A stretch of DNA of 64,000 bases from Theodoxus fluviatilis. Lineage: Eukaryota; Mollusca; Gastropoda; Cycloneritida; Neritidae. Where the stretch lies: assembly GCA_034096865.1 (NCBI GenBank), contig JAWQFJ010028271.1:1-64000 (forward strand), in the 5' to 3' direction. The position numbers and the translations under genes are program-made. Positions 1 to 15,100 of the stretch are shown here, in pieces. Every line of letters starts with the position of its first letter. Positions within the stretch are counted from its first letter, which is position 1. The notes below the pieces were generated by a model. That model had not been told where the DNA came from and did not search any database. It saw only the letters and a program-made list of their open reading frames with translations.

Positions 1-196
1 GGGGGTGGATGAAAAGAAAAGTAAAAATATCAGTTGCATCCCTTTTCTAAAGATGAAAGCTTTACAAAAAGGATAACTTCGCATATATATATGGTATATG
101 TTTTGGTATGTAAGGTTTGGAATATCTTTGTGGTCAAACTTGTGAGTGTCATTTCCTTGCTGTATAGCTATAAGCTGAATGCTTTTCTTCTTCCAG

Positions 197-3100
197 AAAG
201 TAGTAGTGGACAGTGCCAAAAATGACACAAATTTCACTGGAGATGCATACACAAGGTAAGCTCTGCAGCAATTCTTTGGCAGGGTATAAATGTTGGTATT
301 GGGATCATGGAGCACATGCAGACGCACATGCGCATGTGAGTGTGCGCGCATGCACACACACACACACACACACACACCCCCACACACACACACAAACACA
401 CACACTCTCACACACATACAGGCAAAGACGGATAAGACGAAATTGAAGGGACCACCTTTCTATTGTCTGCTATCCGTGTTTTCGAGTTCCACATGCTGTT
501 GACTTATAGGAGAGAATAATCGGGACCGGGTTTTCTTTGTGTGGTAACCGCGTTTTAGCCGTAAGCGTGTTCGAGTTGGGTGTCTTTGCCTGTACCCATT
601 TACACACAAACCACGTTAGAATTGCATAATAACAATCTTGCATGAGCATTGTCTACAGCTTGAAGACTCACTCATTTGTGAATGTTCCTCTCTATTGGCA
701 GCCTGGGCATCATCTATGGAGTGTTCTCCCTGTCCAACTGGGTGGCACCCTCTGTTGTTGGATTTCTTGGTCCAAAAATTTCCTTGATCAGTGGTTCATC
801 ACTCTATTTGTAAGTATGGGCTTTTCCTTGACTGGAGCCTTTTAGCTTACCTCCTCTTTGCAAGCAGCAGCAACAGCACAGAAATGATGGACAGGTATGT
901 GACAGAGCACCACAAAAAGAACCATGTCACTGTTACGGTTCAAACATTATTTTTATTTCTTAAAAGGTTATGGCTGGTTCAGAGTTCAACTTTGGCGGGA
1001 ACAGGCTTTGACGTCAAAGTATGGGGGCAGGCTTGAACCGGTTCGAAACAATTTTTTATCGGCTGAGGGCAGTGGCACATGCGCTGTGGGTTGGCAAGTC
1101 AACCCAGGAGCGTTCGTAAGATCAGTTGACTCGAGGATACCAACGAGAGCAGAGGTGTACCGAGCAGCTCTGTGTTGAACAACACGTTAAGAAAGTTTTC
1201 CAATCTTCCCCCGACCCTCTGAAAGATGTGCCAATAAGAACAACGTTTCCCTGTTTGAAGATCCAGCCTTTACCAAGATTCTCGAACCAAATTTATCGTC
1301 TGAAAAGTTTGCATTGAACTTGATTATACCACTGTTTAGTTCTTATTAAAGATAATCTTTGATAAAGATTGTATCATGTCATGCAAATGTGAGATGAAAG
1401 AGTGAGTGAATTAATTATTACCCCCTTCCACTAGTGATACCCCTTGACACAAAAGCCGAAAGAATTAGAGTGAATATTGTGTGAGTGTGGATGGAGGTGG
1501 TAGTCACACTGAGCATTTCTCTGGAACAGCAGAGATATATCAGTGTGAGTCACTGGTGCAAAATGACATAATTATTTTCAGTCATAGAAACCTACCATGT
1601 ACAGCATATCTTGAACACTTAATCAGAAATGACCTAAAACGTAAAAGTAAAATAAAAAATTTCAGCAGAAAGCTCCTTTGCTGGGCTTTAATTTGATGTG
1701 TTCCCAGATGTTTAGAGGCATTTTACTCAAGTATGAAGTTTCATGTTGATAGATACTTAAACATTCATATCTCCCATATTTCCCAAGATACCAGCTTAAA
1801 TTTGGTATCAGCAGAAAGCTCTTTTTCTGGGCTTTAATGGGATACTGAAATCTCAGAGTCATCTGTAGAAACTGACTTAAGATTCCTTTGGTGGTGTTTG
1901 GTCACATACGATTGAGAATGGTTTTCCAAGGTTCTGTGTCTCTCTAGCCTTTACTACGTGTTCCCCAGTGACACATTTGAAACCATAGCAATTCTCCACT
2001 CAATTGGTTAGCATATCTAATTAAATAATTGTCCTAGATATGGCATAAACTTTGTCTAGGAGTGCAGAGTTTCAGAAAGGTGCACTGTGATCCTTTCTAG
2101 TGTAGATCTGAAATGACATGTATCAAGTATCCAAGTACATGGTTAACTGATAAAGTCTTGTTAAAGACTGATAACTTCTGACAGTTTGATTAAATACATT
2201 AAAGACAGAAGTCAATAGGTTTGTGTGCATCACATTTGTCATTGTTACAAACATTACTCAGGACTGCTGCTGCTGGTTGTTATTCGTTGTTGCTTGCCTC
2301 CGCAGTGCCATGACATGTGTGTTAGTGGGGGGAAACATGCTGCTAATAGGAATGAGGCAAATTATACCTTCATCACATGGTGTACTTTTTTTTCCTTTCA
2401 GCTTGTTCATTCTGTCTTTCCTGAAGCCAATGGAATGGGCTTTGTACCTGGGCTCTGTCCTGGTAGGGTTTGGCGCAGCAGGTGAGACACACTTACCTCT
2501 TTGCATAGCTTCTGTGGTCCATTTGAAGGAAGGAAACTCATTTGCGGCTCTCACAGCTTTTGCAGTAAAGTCCTCTACAGTTTGCAGGCATTTGCTGAAT
2601 TCAAGACACTTATTGTGCTTTGCTGTCCCGGCATTATGGAATGACTAAAGTGTTGCTTGAGTTCTTCTCCCCCCCAAAATAAACCCCCAACAAAAAACAA
2701 AAAACAACAGAAAACAACAGAACCAACAGCAAAACAAAAACCAACAAAACCACAAAATAAAAAACCCACCCTTCTTGGTTCCTTGTCTACTGACATTTCT
2801 AACATGCAAAAAAGCAAGTTGTTGTTGATGATTGTCCAGGGCTTCTGGGGTTACTTATTTTGCTGGCCCACTGGCGACTAGCTGATTGGCATTCTATGGT
2901 TGCCTGGGAAAACCCCTCAAAACTTTGCAATTACCCTCCCTAAAGTTGAAAATATTAGGCCCAGGATGCTCAAGCTGTAAATGGTGGTAAAATGCAATGA
3001 CCCTCATGATTGAATGCCCCTGTGGATAATCTTGACTTTTCTGTAACTCATTTGCTGGGTGGAGACCCAACATATCTGGGGTGGGGGGCCGGGACACAAC

Positions 3101-6100
3101 AGACTGTTTGGCCTGAGAAGTTCTAAATTTGTGTAAATTGGACACACTGACCACCTGACTGATTGATGGTTAGATATTGGTCTTTATTTGTGTCTCGATC
3201 CCTGTGCCCTGGTTGGAAGGTGTCTCAAAGTGGAAAATGTTTCTTGGTAAATCTGGCATCATTCCATACATATTGCAACACGTTTGGCTCAGCTGCAGCT
3301 GGCCTGCTGCTAAGGCTCACAGATGAATGAAGCAAATTGTACAAAGAAAAACTTTTTTAAATCACTGAACACAAATTTTACCTAGATGGAAGTAGAATAC
3401 ACTTGACAAAGCAATACCTCAGAACATAACAATTAGGCTCAACTTATTGACATTTTTCCTGTCTGTCCCATGCAGGGTTTCGGCTCTGTATGTTAAACAA
3501 TTGATAATAATATAAAAATAATGCCCCCCCCCCCCCCCCCCCCTTCCCCCCCCTTCCCCCCCCCCGGTAATTTGTGCAAGACCTATTTTGCACATGGCAG
3601 TCTTCATTGCTCATACACAGCAAACAGCACACTTTGCTGGTTCTCAGAAGGGCACACCCTCCATTTGCAGTGCTGTGGACAGCACAGGGCAACTTTCTCA
3701 CCATCAACTCCGACTCGGACACTATTGCCAGAAACAGTGGCATCTTCTGGGCACTGCTGCAGTGCAGGTAATGGCAAATAGATGATGTGCTTTACATGTA
3801 GATGTGTGCATGCATGTGTACCCATGTGCTTGTGTATGTGATATGCATGTGTGTGTGTGTGTGTGTGTGTACATGTTCTCTGTACTTGTGTGTGCTCTGT
3901 GTGTTTGCTCTGTATGTGTACTCTGTATGTCTGTTTGTGTGTGTGTATTTTTGGTATCTGTGCAAGCATACTCATGATGAGCACATATGTATCTATGCGT
4001 TACAAAGTGTCAGTGTGTGTTTGTGTGCCAAAAGATAGATTTGCCTTTGTGTGAGTGGTGTTCTTGTTTTGTATGATGTATCTTGATTTTATAGGGTTGG
4101 TCCTGCAGAGTTGTATAGGGTTTGCAGGTCATATAATTGTTTTTATTATAACGCTAACAGATAAATTGCTTCTGTGACCAAAGGCTAGTGATATTCTCTG
4201 TTGCAAGCTCTCCATGGACTCGTGAGTAACATTGGTACTGGCAATAAATACTTTTCCAAGGTCTTGAAACTTTTGGCGATTGTGATTGTGATAAAAATCC
4301 AAATCATTTTCCTTGTACCTTGACTGTTGCAGTGAATATAAGACCAAACTCTTAATTAAATGGGTATTTTATCTAAGGCCTTCCGTCTATGAATTTTAAT
4401 CTGTCCTTGACAGTACATGGGAGAATTTTTGCACACATTTTATGCCTATTTTTTCATCTTTACCATTTGGCTGACGGAACAATGAGGGAAAAAGTTATTC
4501 AATTCTAGTTGTTATTGTAAGCAAAGGTGAGGGCAAAGTAAGATGCTTTTTCAACTTCTGTGACATCCCTAAAAGCAGATGTGTGACTGTTGTAAAGGTG
4601 GAATAGAATGCGGTCAAGTGCCAAAGAACCTGCGTTGTATTTGGAATGAATGGATGAATGAATGTTTCCAATCTATCAGCATCTGGAGGCCATGCACAGT
4701 CAGTGACTATGAATGTTTCCAATCTATCAGCTTCTGGAGGCCATGCACAGTCAGTGACTATGAATGTTTCCAATCTATCAGCTTCTGGAGGCCATGCACA
4801 GTCAGTGACTATGAATGTTTCCAATCTATCAGCATCTGGAGGCCATGCACAGTCAGTGACTATGAATGTTTCCAATCTATCAGCTTCTGGAGGCTATGCA
4901 CAGTCAGTGACTATGAATGTTTCCAATCTATCAGCTTCTGGAGGCTATGCACAGTCAGTGACTATGAATGTTTCCAATCTATCAGCATCTGGAGGCCATG
5001 CACAGTCAGTGACTATGAATGTTTCCAATCTATCAGCTTCTGGAGGCCATGCACAGTCAGTGACTATGAATGTTTCCAATCTATCAGCATCTGGAGGCCA
5101 TGCACAGACAGTGACTATGAATGTTTCCAATCTATCAGCTTCTGGAGGCCATGCACAGTCAGTGACTATGAAAGTTTCCAATCTATCAGCTTCTGGAGGC
5201 CATGCACAGTCAGTGACTATGAATGTTTCCAATCTATCAGCTTCTGGAGGCCATGCACAGTCAGTGACTATGAATGTTTCCAATCTATCAGCTTCTGGAG
5301 GCCATGCACAGTCAGTGACTATGAATGTTTCCAATCTATCAGCATCTGGAGGCCATGCACAGTCAGTGACTGTGAATGTTTCCAATCTATCAGCTTCTGG
5401 AGGCCATGCACAGTCAGTGACTATGAATGTTTCCAATCTATCAGCATCTGGAGGCCATGCACAGTCAGTGACTATGAATGTTTCCAATCTATCAGCTTCT
5501 GGAGGCCCATGCACAGTCAGTGACTGTGAATGTTTCCAATCTATCAGCATCTGGAGGCCATGCACAGTCAGTGACAATGAATGTTTCCAATCTATCAGCT
5601 TCTGGAGGCCATGCACAGTCAGTGACTATGAATGTTTCCAATCTATCAGCTTCTGGAGGCCATGCACAGTCAGTGACTATGAATGTTTCCAATCTATCAG
5701 CATCTGGAGGCCATGCACAGTCAGTGACTATGAATGTTTCCAATCTATCAGCTTCTGGAGGCCGTGCACAGTCAGTGACTATGAATGTTTCCAATCTATC
5801 AGCTTCTGGAGGCCATGCACAGTCAGTGACTATGAATGTTTCCAATCTATCAGCATCTGGAGGCCATGCACAGTCAGTGACTATGAATGTTTCCAATCTA
5901 TCAGCATCTGGAGGCCATGCACAGTCAGTGACTATGAATGTTTCCAATCTATCAGCTTCTGGAGGCCATGCACAGTCAGTGACTATGAATGTTTCCAATC
6001 TATCAACTTCTGGAGGCCATGCACAGTCAGTGACTATGAATGTTTCCAATCTATCAGCATCTGGAGGCCATGCACAGTCAGTGACTATGCATGTCACTAG

Positions 6101-9100
6101 AGCAGATAAGTGTCAGTGCAAGTCTCAACCTCCGTAGTTATTTTTCATTTATGAAATGTGTACAGAGAGGTGGTAGGGGTAATCTTACCCCCCAACCCAC
6201 TTTTGATTTGAAAAGCATCCAGTGCACATCTTCACTCTCTACATAAAACATTTTTGGTGTGGTCATATTTGATCTCTAACTGGTTCTTTCCAGATCTTGT
6301 TTTGTGAAACTCCCCCTAACTGCTCTTTTGCTTTCTGCCCACAGCTTGCTGTTTGGGAACATGTACAGCTACTTTGTGTTCCAAGGCAAGAGCAGGGTTG
6401 CCTCGGCAGATCGGACTCATCTGTTCATTGGCTTGAGTGGGGCTGCCTTTCTTGGCACACTACTCTTCTTATTCCTTCGAAGGAGGAGACCAGAGGATTC
6501 TGACACTGTGGTCAACCTTAATGCAAGGTAATTTTTCTGTGAAAGTCTTGAAGAAAACTTACTCCTGTGAGAGCTGAAAATGCAAATTTGAATTTTCCAG
6601 ATAAGCAGAAGGGAAGAAATTACCGTAATATTCGGACTACAATGCGCTACCGAATATAAGGCGCACCCCCTAAATAAAAAAATAAAAAAAACATGTTTCA
6701 ATCATACATAGGGTGCTACCAAATATAAGGCGATACATCAGAACACATACTTAACAAACAGGAAAGAAATGAACACGGTGCGGAAACCAACCATTGAATC
6801 TAACCAACAAACAGAAGTAAGAACGAAAGTAAACAAGGAGACGTTGAAAAAGCATCAGAACCATTCAAAAAGTAAATTAATATCACGTCAGATGTCCACT
6901 CACTTCAGCATCAGTCTATTCCGAAAACTCAGAAAAGTCTTCTTCGCTGTCGCTGACAAACAGCTGCAAGATTTCTTCCGGAAGAGACGAGTCGGAGTTT
7001 CCTTCCTCCGACTCCGAAGAGTGCAAGGTCACGCTCTCGGTGCTTGCGTTGTCTGCTTCAGTTTCGATGGTTGTGATGCCAGCCTTCTTGAATCCGTTGA
7101 CGATCGTGGTTGTTTTGATACGTCCCCATGATTCCACAATCCAAGCAGCCACTTCGGCGTATGTTGCTCTTCTCATTCTGCTGGTCTTGGTGTAGCTTTC
7201 TCTCCTTCAGTCATCCACTTCTCCAAGAGCTGTCGAAGGTGTACTTTGAATGGTCTGTTGACACTGATGTCGAGTGGTTGTAGGAATTTTGTTGTTCCTC
7301 CAGGGATGATCGCCGGGATTGCATTGAATGATCGAACAGTTTCTTTGACGTTGTCTGTGATATGCGCCCGCATGCTGTCCATTACAAGCAACGCCTTGTT
7401 GCGACGAAAGAAGCCCCTTGGTTGCTTTCCAAAACATTCATTCAGCCACTCCTTCATCACCACCTCATTCATCCACCCTTTCTTGTTGACCTTGATCCCT
7501 GCGTCATGTGGGAATTTCTCCTTTGGCATGGTGATCCGCTTCAAGATGATCATAGGTGGTAGTTTTTCTCCAGAAGCAGTACACGAGAGAATGACTGTAA
7601 AATGAGTCTTTTCGTGTCCTGTTGTTTTGAGGTTAAAGCTTGCTTCTCCTTTCTTGGTCACGGTTCTTGTCAATGGCATGTCAAAGGTAAAAGGTACTTC
7701 ATCCATATTAATGATGTCCTTTGCTCCAATCAAATCCTCTGTCACTTTTTCACGAACATAGTTCCTGAACAATGCAACCGTTGCCTCAAAGTTTGACGGC
7801 ACTTGTTGACAAACAAAAGTTTTGGATCTGATCGACAGACTTGTACGTTTCATGAATTGGAAACACCATGCAGCACTGCCAGAAAAACCGTCAACTCCTT
7901 TCTCAGCAGCAATTTCTTTTCCCTTCAATCGTACTTGAACCGTGGAAATGCCATGTCCACCGGCTATCTGCGTATGAATCCAAGTTTCAAGTTCACTCTC
8001 AACTGCAGGCCACCTCGCCTTCTGACCTCGAAACGCTCGCTGCTGTTTTGTAGTGGCAGACAGCTGGTTGCGTTGCTTTCGCCATTTTCGGATCATTGAT
8101 TCGTTGATGGCCATTTCGAATGCCGCCTTCCAATTGCTGGTTTCAATAGCACGAGTGATCGCTTTCAGCTTAAACTCTGCATCGTAGGAACAATGCTTGG
8201 TTTTCGGCATGGCGGAATGTTGACAACCGCAGGTGTGTGATTCAGAATGCCAGCTGATCGTTTGTGCTTTGAATTTGTGAAGAAGTGACAAGCACTCATG
8301 TGATTGAATTTTGTGTGATCGTTTCTGCTTTGGATTTGAGAAGAAATCATGAGCTGTCAAGAGGCAGTGGGCTGGCCAAGACCATCCTGCAAGGTACCGT
8401 ACCAGGTGGGAGAAGGAGAGGCAGGCAGAGAAAGAGGTGGAAAGACAACATCAAAGAGTGGACAGGCTTGACCTTTGCTGACTCACAGCGAGCCACAGAG
8501 GATAGAGCTCGATGGAGGAAGATTGTCTGAAAATCATCAGTGGTGCCTCAACAACCCATCTCAGGGTTAAGAGACTGAACTGAACTGAACTGAACATGAG
8601 GTGTGGGTGTTTTAAAAAAAAATAAAAAGTCGTTTGAAATCTATTTCAGTCATACATAAGACGCAACCGAATATAAGACGCATGTCCGAGAATCTGAGAA
8701 AAAAGTATCCCCTTATAGTCTGAAAATTACGGTATGTTGAAATAAAGCCAAAAATTGCTTCCACCTCCACTTGAGTGTGTTTGTGCAAGTGCAAGTGCAT
8801 CTGCTTTGCACATGTGTAATCCATGTAACTAAACACATTCTTTGCGGGAGTCTACATTCTTGTGTATGTTTTTTGGCATTATATTTGTCAAATTTGTTAT
8901 TGACATTTTTTCCATTAGAAGTATGGAAATTCTCTTTTTCAGTTTATTCCTCTAACACAGAAAAGTTATTTATCTCTTGTCTTTTACAGTACCAGTTCGG
9001 AGATTTCTGGAACTCCTGAGAATCCCCAGAATGGCCTCAGTAAGTCCTTTCACTTTGCTGGTGTACTACTTGTCATAGGCTGAAAGAAGTGCATTTATAG

Positions 9101-12100
9101 TCAAACTCTCTTTACCATGTGCAGTCATGCCCACGTGCTCCAACTATTGTTGCAAGTGAAGTGATATAAAAGTGTAAATACACATACAAAATGACAGGAC
9201 ACAGCGTTCCTGCTTATTTGGGTGCATGTAGGACAAAGGCATGCCAATTTTAGGATCTTTATTAATTTGGATTTGAGTATGGAGATTGGTTATCATGATT
9301 TATCTTTTGATAACATTCCATTTTTTGTGTGTGTGTATGGTGTTTTGATTCAGTAAATTTTTATCCCTCCAGATGAAGTTTAATTTTGTATTTACTGTAT
9401 ACTTTTCAGAGAGGTCTTTTCAGCTCTTCAAGACAAGAGAAATGATCCTCCTGAGCTTCATGTTTGCTTATACTGGTAAGCTTTCTCCAGGGAAGTTTCC
9501 AGAGTCCTTCAGCCATTTGAATTTTACCCAGAAGGACAATGCAGGGCACAGCACTACACTTCACCACACCACAGTATACTACATCTTTCTTCCTCTAATG
9601 ACAAATTTGTTTGAAAATTTATTTTAGGGTGTGGGGTGGGGTGGGGTGGGGTGGGGTGGGGTGGGGTGGGGTGGGGTGGGGCAGGGCGGGGTGGGGTGGG
9701 GTGGGGTGGGGTGGGGTGGGGTGGGGTGGGGTGGGGTGGGGAAGTAGGTAGGTAAGAGGAAGAAGCCAAGTAACTGGAAAACACAGAGACAGATATCTTA
9801 TGACATGAACTCAAGGTTTTTCTTACATTGTTGCACCTTGCAGTTGCTGCCATTGGTTCAAGGTTTGGCGGAAACTTTTTCTTCTCATGTTAGGAAATTC
9901 TGCCAAATTAAAAAAATAAGGTTGCATCTTTTGCTTTGTAAGATTTCGATCCACAACTGAAGCAGAAGGGATGAGTCCCATAAAATTCCAGCAAGTGACT
10001 TTTCTTTCACCCTTTGATGCATTCAATTTCTGCATTTGACTTGGCATGCAGTCAGTGATGTCTGTGTGCACCTGTTTTGCAGGCATCGAGTTGACATTTT
10101 TCAGTGGAGTTTATGGCACCGCTGTGAACTACAACCTGCAGTTTGGAGACTCCAGAAATGGCTTGCTTGGCATTTCAGGCATGCTGATTGGTGTTGGAGA
10201 AATCGTAGGTGAGTGTTGTGGATTCCTGAGTTAGAGATCCTTTAGTGACATACATTCCAAGGCAGTGCTCATGTTAAGAGTTTGTGGAGATCATAGGAAA
10301 GACCCATTGGGCAGTTATACCAGGCTATCGCTTGGTTTGGATACCACTGTCGTGCCTTGGCTTCAAGTGACAGTGGGCGTCAGTGGGCATTTCTACACAT
10401 GCTCCACAAAGGGTTGATTCAAGCATTCATCAAAGCATGAGAATTTAGAGGAACTTTGTAATGTGATCTCATGTGAGGTGATGTGATCTCATGTGAGGTG
10501 AGGGCTAGAATGTTTTGTCGGACCAGGCCATGGGTGCTTTAGACAACATGCGTTTGGCTGTTGTCTCTTCAGTCTGCCACCTTGATGCTGCATTTACTCC
10601 AAAACCATTTAGCCCCAAAATATGAGACTTGTGTGATGTTGATGTGCACGGTAAGTGTCATGATAATTGTCCAAGATCATGGTGACACCTATACATCTCC
10701 GGACTGATGTGCTAGAGATACTGGACAAAGGAGGTATATTCAGAAACTATTCAGGCTAGAATTACAAAACTTTATAAGACTGTTACTAGTAGGTTGATGA
10801 ACAGTGATAAATCTTTTGCCTTCAGGATTGTGTGGTTGATAAGAAACTAATATATAGCTGTAAACAGAACTTAGCATCTCAGTTTGAACTCACTTTATGG
10901 TTTACTGTTGAAAACTTGAACTTCTCAGATTTCTTAGATGAATTATTCTCTTGCTGAAATGTTAGATATCGTATGACTTCTACAAGCAGACTACTGATTC
11001 TGTGCCCCTCATCTTCTGCTTGCTCTATTGTAGGTGGTGGAGTTTTTGGCTTGTTTGGGAAGCGGACCAACAAGTATGGACGAGACCCCATTGTGCTGTT
11101 TGGATACCTCGTGCACATGACGGCCTTCTACCTCATCTACCTGAACATGCCCAATGAGTCGTCCATCAAAGCCGTGTTGGGTCCGACACACATGCAGTCT
11201 AGGCAAGTTGGGCCCCCAGTGAGGTGGAGAGATGGCAATTTCCATGGTCTCAGTGCATCTGCCTTCTATGATCGCAGTGCATCTGCCTTCCATGGTCTCA
11301 ATGCATCTGCCTTCCATGGTCTCAATGCATCTGCCTTCCATGGTCTCAATGCATCTGTCTTCCATGGTCTCAATGCATCTGTCTTCCATGCTCTCAATGC
11401 ATCTGCCTTCCACGGTGTCTCAATGCATCTGCCTTCCATGGTCTCAATCAGTCAATGCATCTGCCTTCCATGGTCTCAGTGCATCTGCCTTCCATGGTCT
11501 CAATGCATCTGCTTTCCATTGTCTCAGTGCATCTGCCTTCCACGGTGTCTCAATGCATCTGCCTTCCATGGTCTCAATGCATCTGCCTTCCATAGTCTCA
11601 ATGTATCTGCCTTCCACGGTGTCTCAATGCATCTGCCATCCATGGTCTCAATGCATCTGCCTTCCATGGTCTCAATGCATCTGCCATCCATGGTCTCAGT
11701 GCATCTGCCTTCCACGGTGTCTCAATGCATCTGCCTTCCATGCTCTCAATGCATCTGTCTTCCATGCTCTCAATGCATCTGCCTTCCATGGTCTCAGTGC
11801 ATCAGTCTTCCATGCTCTCAATGCATCTGCCTTCCATGGTCTCAGTGCATCTGCCTTCCATGCTCTCAATGCATCTGCCTTCCATGCTCTCAATGCATCT
11901 GCCTTCCATGCTCTCAATGCATCTGCCTTCCATGGTCTCAGTGCATCTGCCTTCCATGCTCTCAATGCATCTGCCTTCCATGCTCTCAATGCATCTGCCT
12001 TCCATGGTGTCTCAATGCATCTGTCTTCCATGGTCTCAGTGCATCTGCCTTCCATGGTCTCAATGCATCTGCCTTCCATGGTCTCAGTGCATCTGCCTTC

Positions 12101-15100
12101 CATGGTCTCAATGCATCTGCCTTCCATGGTCTCAGTGCATCTGCCTTCCATGGTCTCAATGCATCTGTCTTCCATGCTCTCAATGCATCTGTCTTCCATG
12201 CTCTCAATGCATCTGCCTTCCATGGTCTCAGTGCATCAGTCTTCCATGCTCTCAATGCATCTGCCTTCCATGGTCTCAGTGCATCTGCCTTCCATGCTCT
12301 CAATGCATCTGCCTTCCATGCTCTCAATGCATCTGCCTTCCATGCTCTCAATGCATCTGCCTTCCATGGTCTCAGTGCATCTGCCTTCCATGGTCTCAAT
12401 GCATCTGCCTTCCATGGTCTCAGTGCATCTGCCTTCCATGCTCTCAATGCATCTGCCTTCCATGGTCTCAGTGCATCTGCCTTCCATGGTCTTGGTGCAT
12501 CTGCCTTCCATGGTCTCAGTGCATCTGCCTTCCATGCTCTCAATGCATCTGCCTGAAGTATGACATCAGTGAATGTCTCTGACTGTGATGAGCACTTTTT
12601 CAAACCGATGTGCTGTTTCAAAACAGTCTGAAAAGATCTGGTTTATAGGGACTCTGAACAACTTTTATCTTGGGAGAATGTCAGATTTCAGTGGTACTGT
12701 TCATACTGTTGATGATTAGAGAAATTAAGGGATAAGTAGATGGGAATCAAAATGTAGAACTGGTTGTCATCTTAAGCTAGATGATAGTGTCATTCTGGAT
12801 CATAATGTATTTAGTAACTGTAATTTTCCCTCCAGGTTTACTGGAGGTCCTACAGACTTTATCTGTCTGTGTGTGTGTGTGTCTGTCTGTCCCGTCTCCA
12901 CGGCTTATATCTCAAAAACTACTGGACGGATTTCCTTGAGATTTTGCACACTAACTGGAAGTTAGGTCCGATTGAATGTATCAAATTTTCAGAATCGAGG
13001 CTTGAAGAGAAAGTGGTTTTCTAAGGTCGTATTCTCGAAATTACCGGTCGAAAAATTATTGAAATGACATTTGACGGCAAAGCCAAATTTGACGTCATTA
13101 ATAGCATGACGTCATTTGCATGTACGATCTGAAATTCAGTCCCACTTAGAAGCTTTCTGTCTCAACATTTCAATTGACGTAACAGCAGAAATTATGGGTA
13201 TCTTTTTAGATTGACGTCATTTGCGAGTAGAGTTTCGGGGAACCCATGCGAGAATGAATAATTTCCAGAACGTTGGTGAAGGAGACAGAAGGATTTTTTA
13301 CGATGCGGGTCGTTTCGTTTCGAAAATGTAACCCTTGAACAGCATTAATTTATCAAATCTGGGTACTACTATTGACCGCAATACCCCGCAATACCCACAA
13401 ATATACCGCAATACCACCAAATATGCAACTCGTACTTGCGTCAAATCGCCGTAGTTTGATGTTTACTTAGCCCGCTGAACGCTGCCAAGACTAATCTAAT
13501 GCGATCGCCGTAGTTTGACTGTTTCCGAGAGTTACGTCCCTTCGTGATGCGGTCGCTTCTGTGTATCGGTCCGAAAGTTTAGTTGAATTTGTATGGTTTT
13601 TGGCGACCCATGTGTCTCAAAATTGAGTAGAAGTATTTTGAGCGTATTAGGATATCGAAACATCGCATCAGTTTCAATGTTGTTTTCTGGCCAAACATAG
13701 TATACTATGATCATTGAATGACCACCTATCAGATCTAAACTCGTTGTCTTCATTTGCCTGTCGGATAAGTCTTGGCAGTTTAAACACTAGAGCAGTCATC
13801 AGTTTATTGTCAATTTGAGAGACTCACTGGCTCATAAAATAGGTAGCTAGAGCATAATCGCTCCAAGCATTGATTTCGCCTGCCAGCCAACCAAAACAAG
13901 GGACGCAACTCTAAATCTCGTCTTGCTTAAAATCGCGGAGTGACGCTTCTTTATGTCTATGTAACGTATGTTCTTTGGACGAAGCAAACATCAAACTACG
14001 GCGATTTGACGCAAGTACGAGTTGCATATTTGGTGGTATTGCGGTATATTTGTGGGTATTGCGGGGTATTGCGGGGTATTGCGGGGTATTGCGGTCAATA
14101 GTAGTACCGTCAAAGATGTATGTTGAATGCATCAATAGTTCTCTCGAGAGGTTGCGGGTTCGAACCCGATCTTTTTTTGTTGTTGTGCCGAAACCTGGAG
14201 GTTCAGCGCCAGCGGTTTTTATTAAACCTAGTTTTCTTTTTTCAGTCAAGCTGTAGCTCTCCTGTGCAGCTTCCTTCTTGGTTTGGGCGACAGCAGCTTC
14301 AATACTCAGGTAAGAAATACTTCATACTGCTGGATAAAATGGGAGGAAAGAGGAAATTAAAAATCTAGCACAGATAATTTGTCAGATCTTTTTTTTTTTT
14401 TTTTTTTTTTTTTGGGGGGGGGGGTGGGGGGGGGGGGGGGGCGGGGGGGAGAACGTTGATGTAAAAGTCCCTGTATTGGAATAGTTTTTTTCATATTAAT
14501 ATAATATTCATATATTATATAATATTTGTTTTCAGTCATTTGTCAAAATTGGGACATTAATGTCATTGGCTGAGAGCTACACAGAAGAGTGTCCTGGGGA
14601 TGAGGTGCTGTGCTAATGCTGTGAGTGTGTGTGTGTCATTACAGGCTTACTCACTGCTGGGGTACCTGTACCCAGAAGACAGCTCCCCTGCCTTTGCCCT
14701 CTTCAAGTTTATGCAGGTAGGATCAATTTTGCCCACACCCAGACACTGTATTTCCTCTGACTGTAGTTTGCATTTTGGAGGTTATAATGTTGCACTGGAG
14801 CCAAATGGGTTTGAGTGTACTCGAGTGCATTTTCAAGTGAAACCTACAGGGCCTGTCTGCGCGGTGGCTCGGCCAGGGCTGTATGCTGTTTGTTGTATGG
14901 TGTGTGTTGCACCTGGGTTGTTTTGAATCTCGTTGTTCAGGTTCACGGTTGTTCAGGTTCTTTCTGCTTGAGTAGTAGAATGTTTCTGGAGAGCCTGTCT
15001 TCATTTTCTGATGCCCTTTGTTTGTGTGTGCATGTGGAGATGCAAATTGTCGTCGCATACATTAGTGATATGTGATCCATTCAGATACTCACACAGTTAA

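Larger units (their letters stand above)
6621..8734 (-). mobile_element. pogo/Tigger-type DNA transposon in MFSD11 intron
   Basis: The element is bounded by TA and inverted ends: the left end reads TACCGTAATATTCGGACTA, and the right end, read inward on the other strand, TACCGTAATTTTCAGACTA. The TA at 6621-6622 and at 8733-8734 is the expected Tc1/mariner-pogo target duplication. The motif ACCGAATATAAG recurs inside both ends, in the same form as a subterminal repeat. It encodes one broken transposase on the minus strand and carries a nested retrotransposon tail at 8358-8595. Confidence 0.9.

Noticed and set aside
4579..6137. Long ORFs on both strands with 17-residue repeats (NVSNLSASGGHAQSVTM)
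   Set aside because: They come from a 51-bp minisatellite inside an intron; all frames are open because 51 is a multiple of 3, and no start, signal or splice context supports a protein.
11009..12621. SASAFHGLN- and CICLPWSQ-type ORFs
   Set aside because: 24-bp minisatellite. Only the upstream exon 11034-11202 is genuine coding sequence; the rest is intron.
14144..14180. tRNA gene at the B-box word
   Set aside because: No acceptor, D or anticodon stems could be folded upstream; kept only as a low-confidence note.
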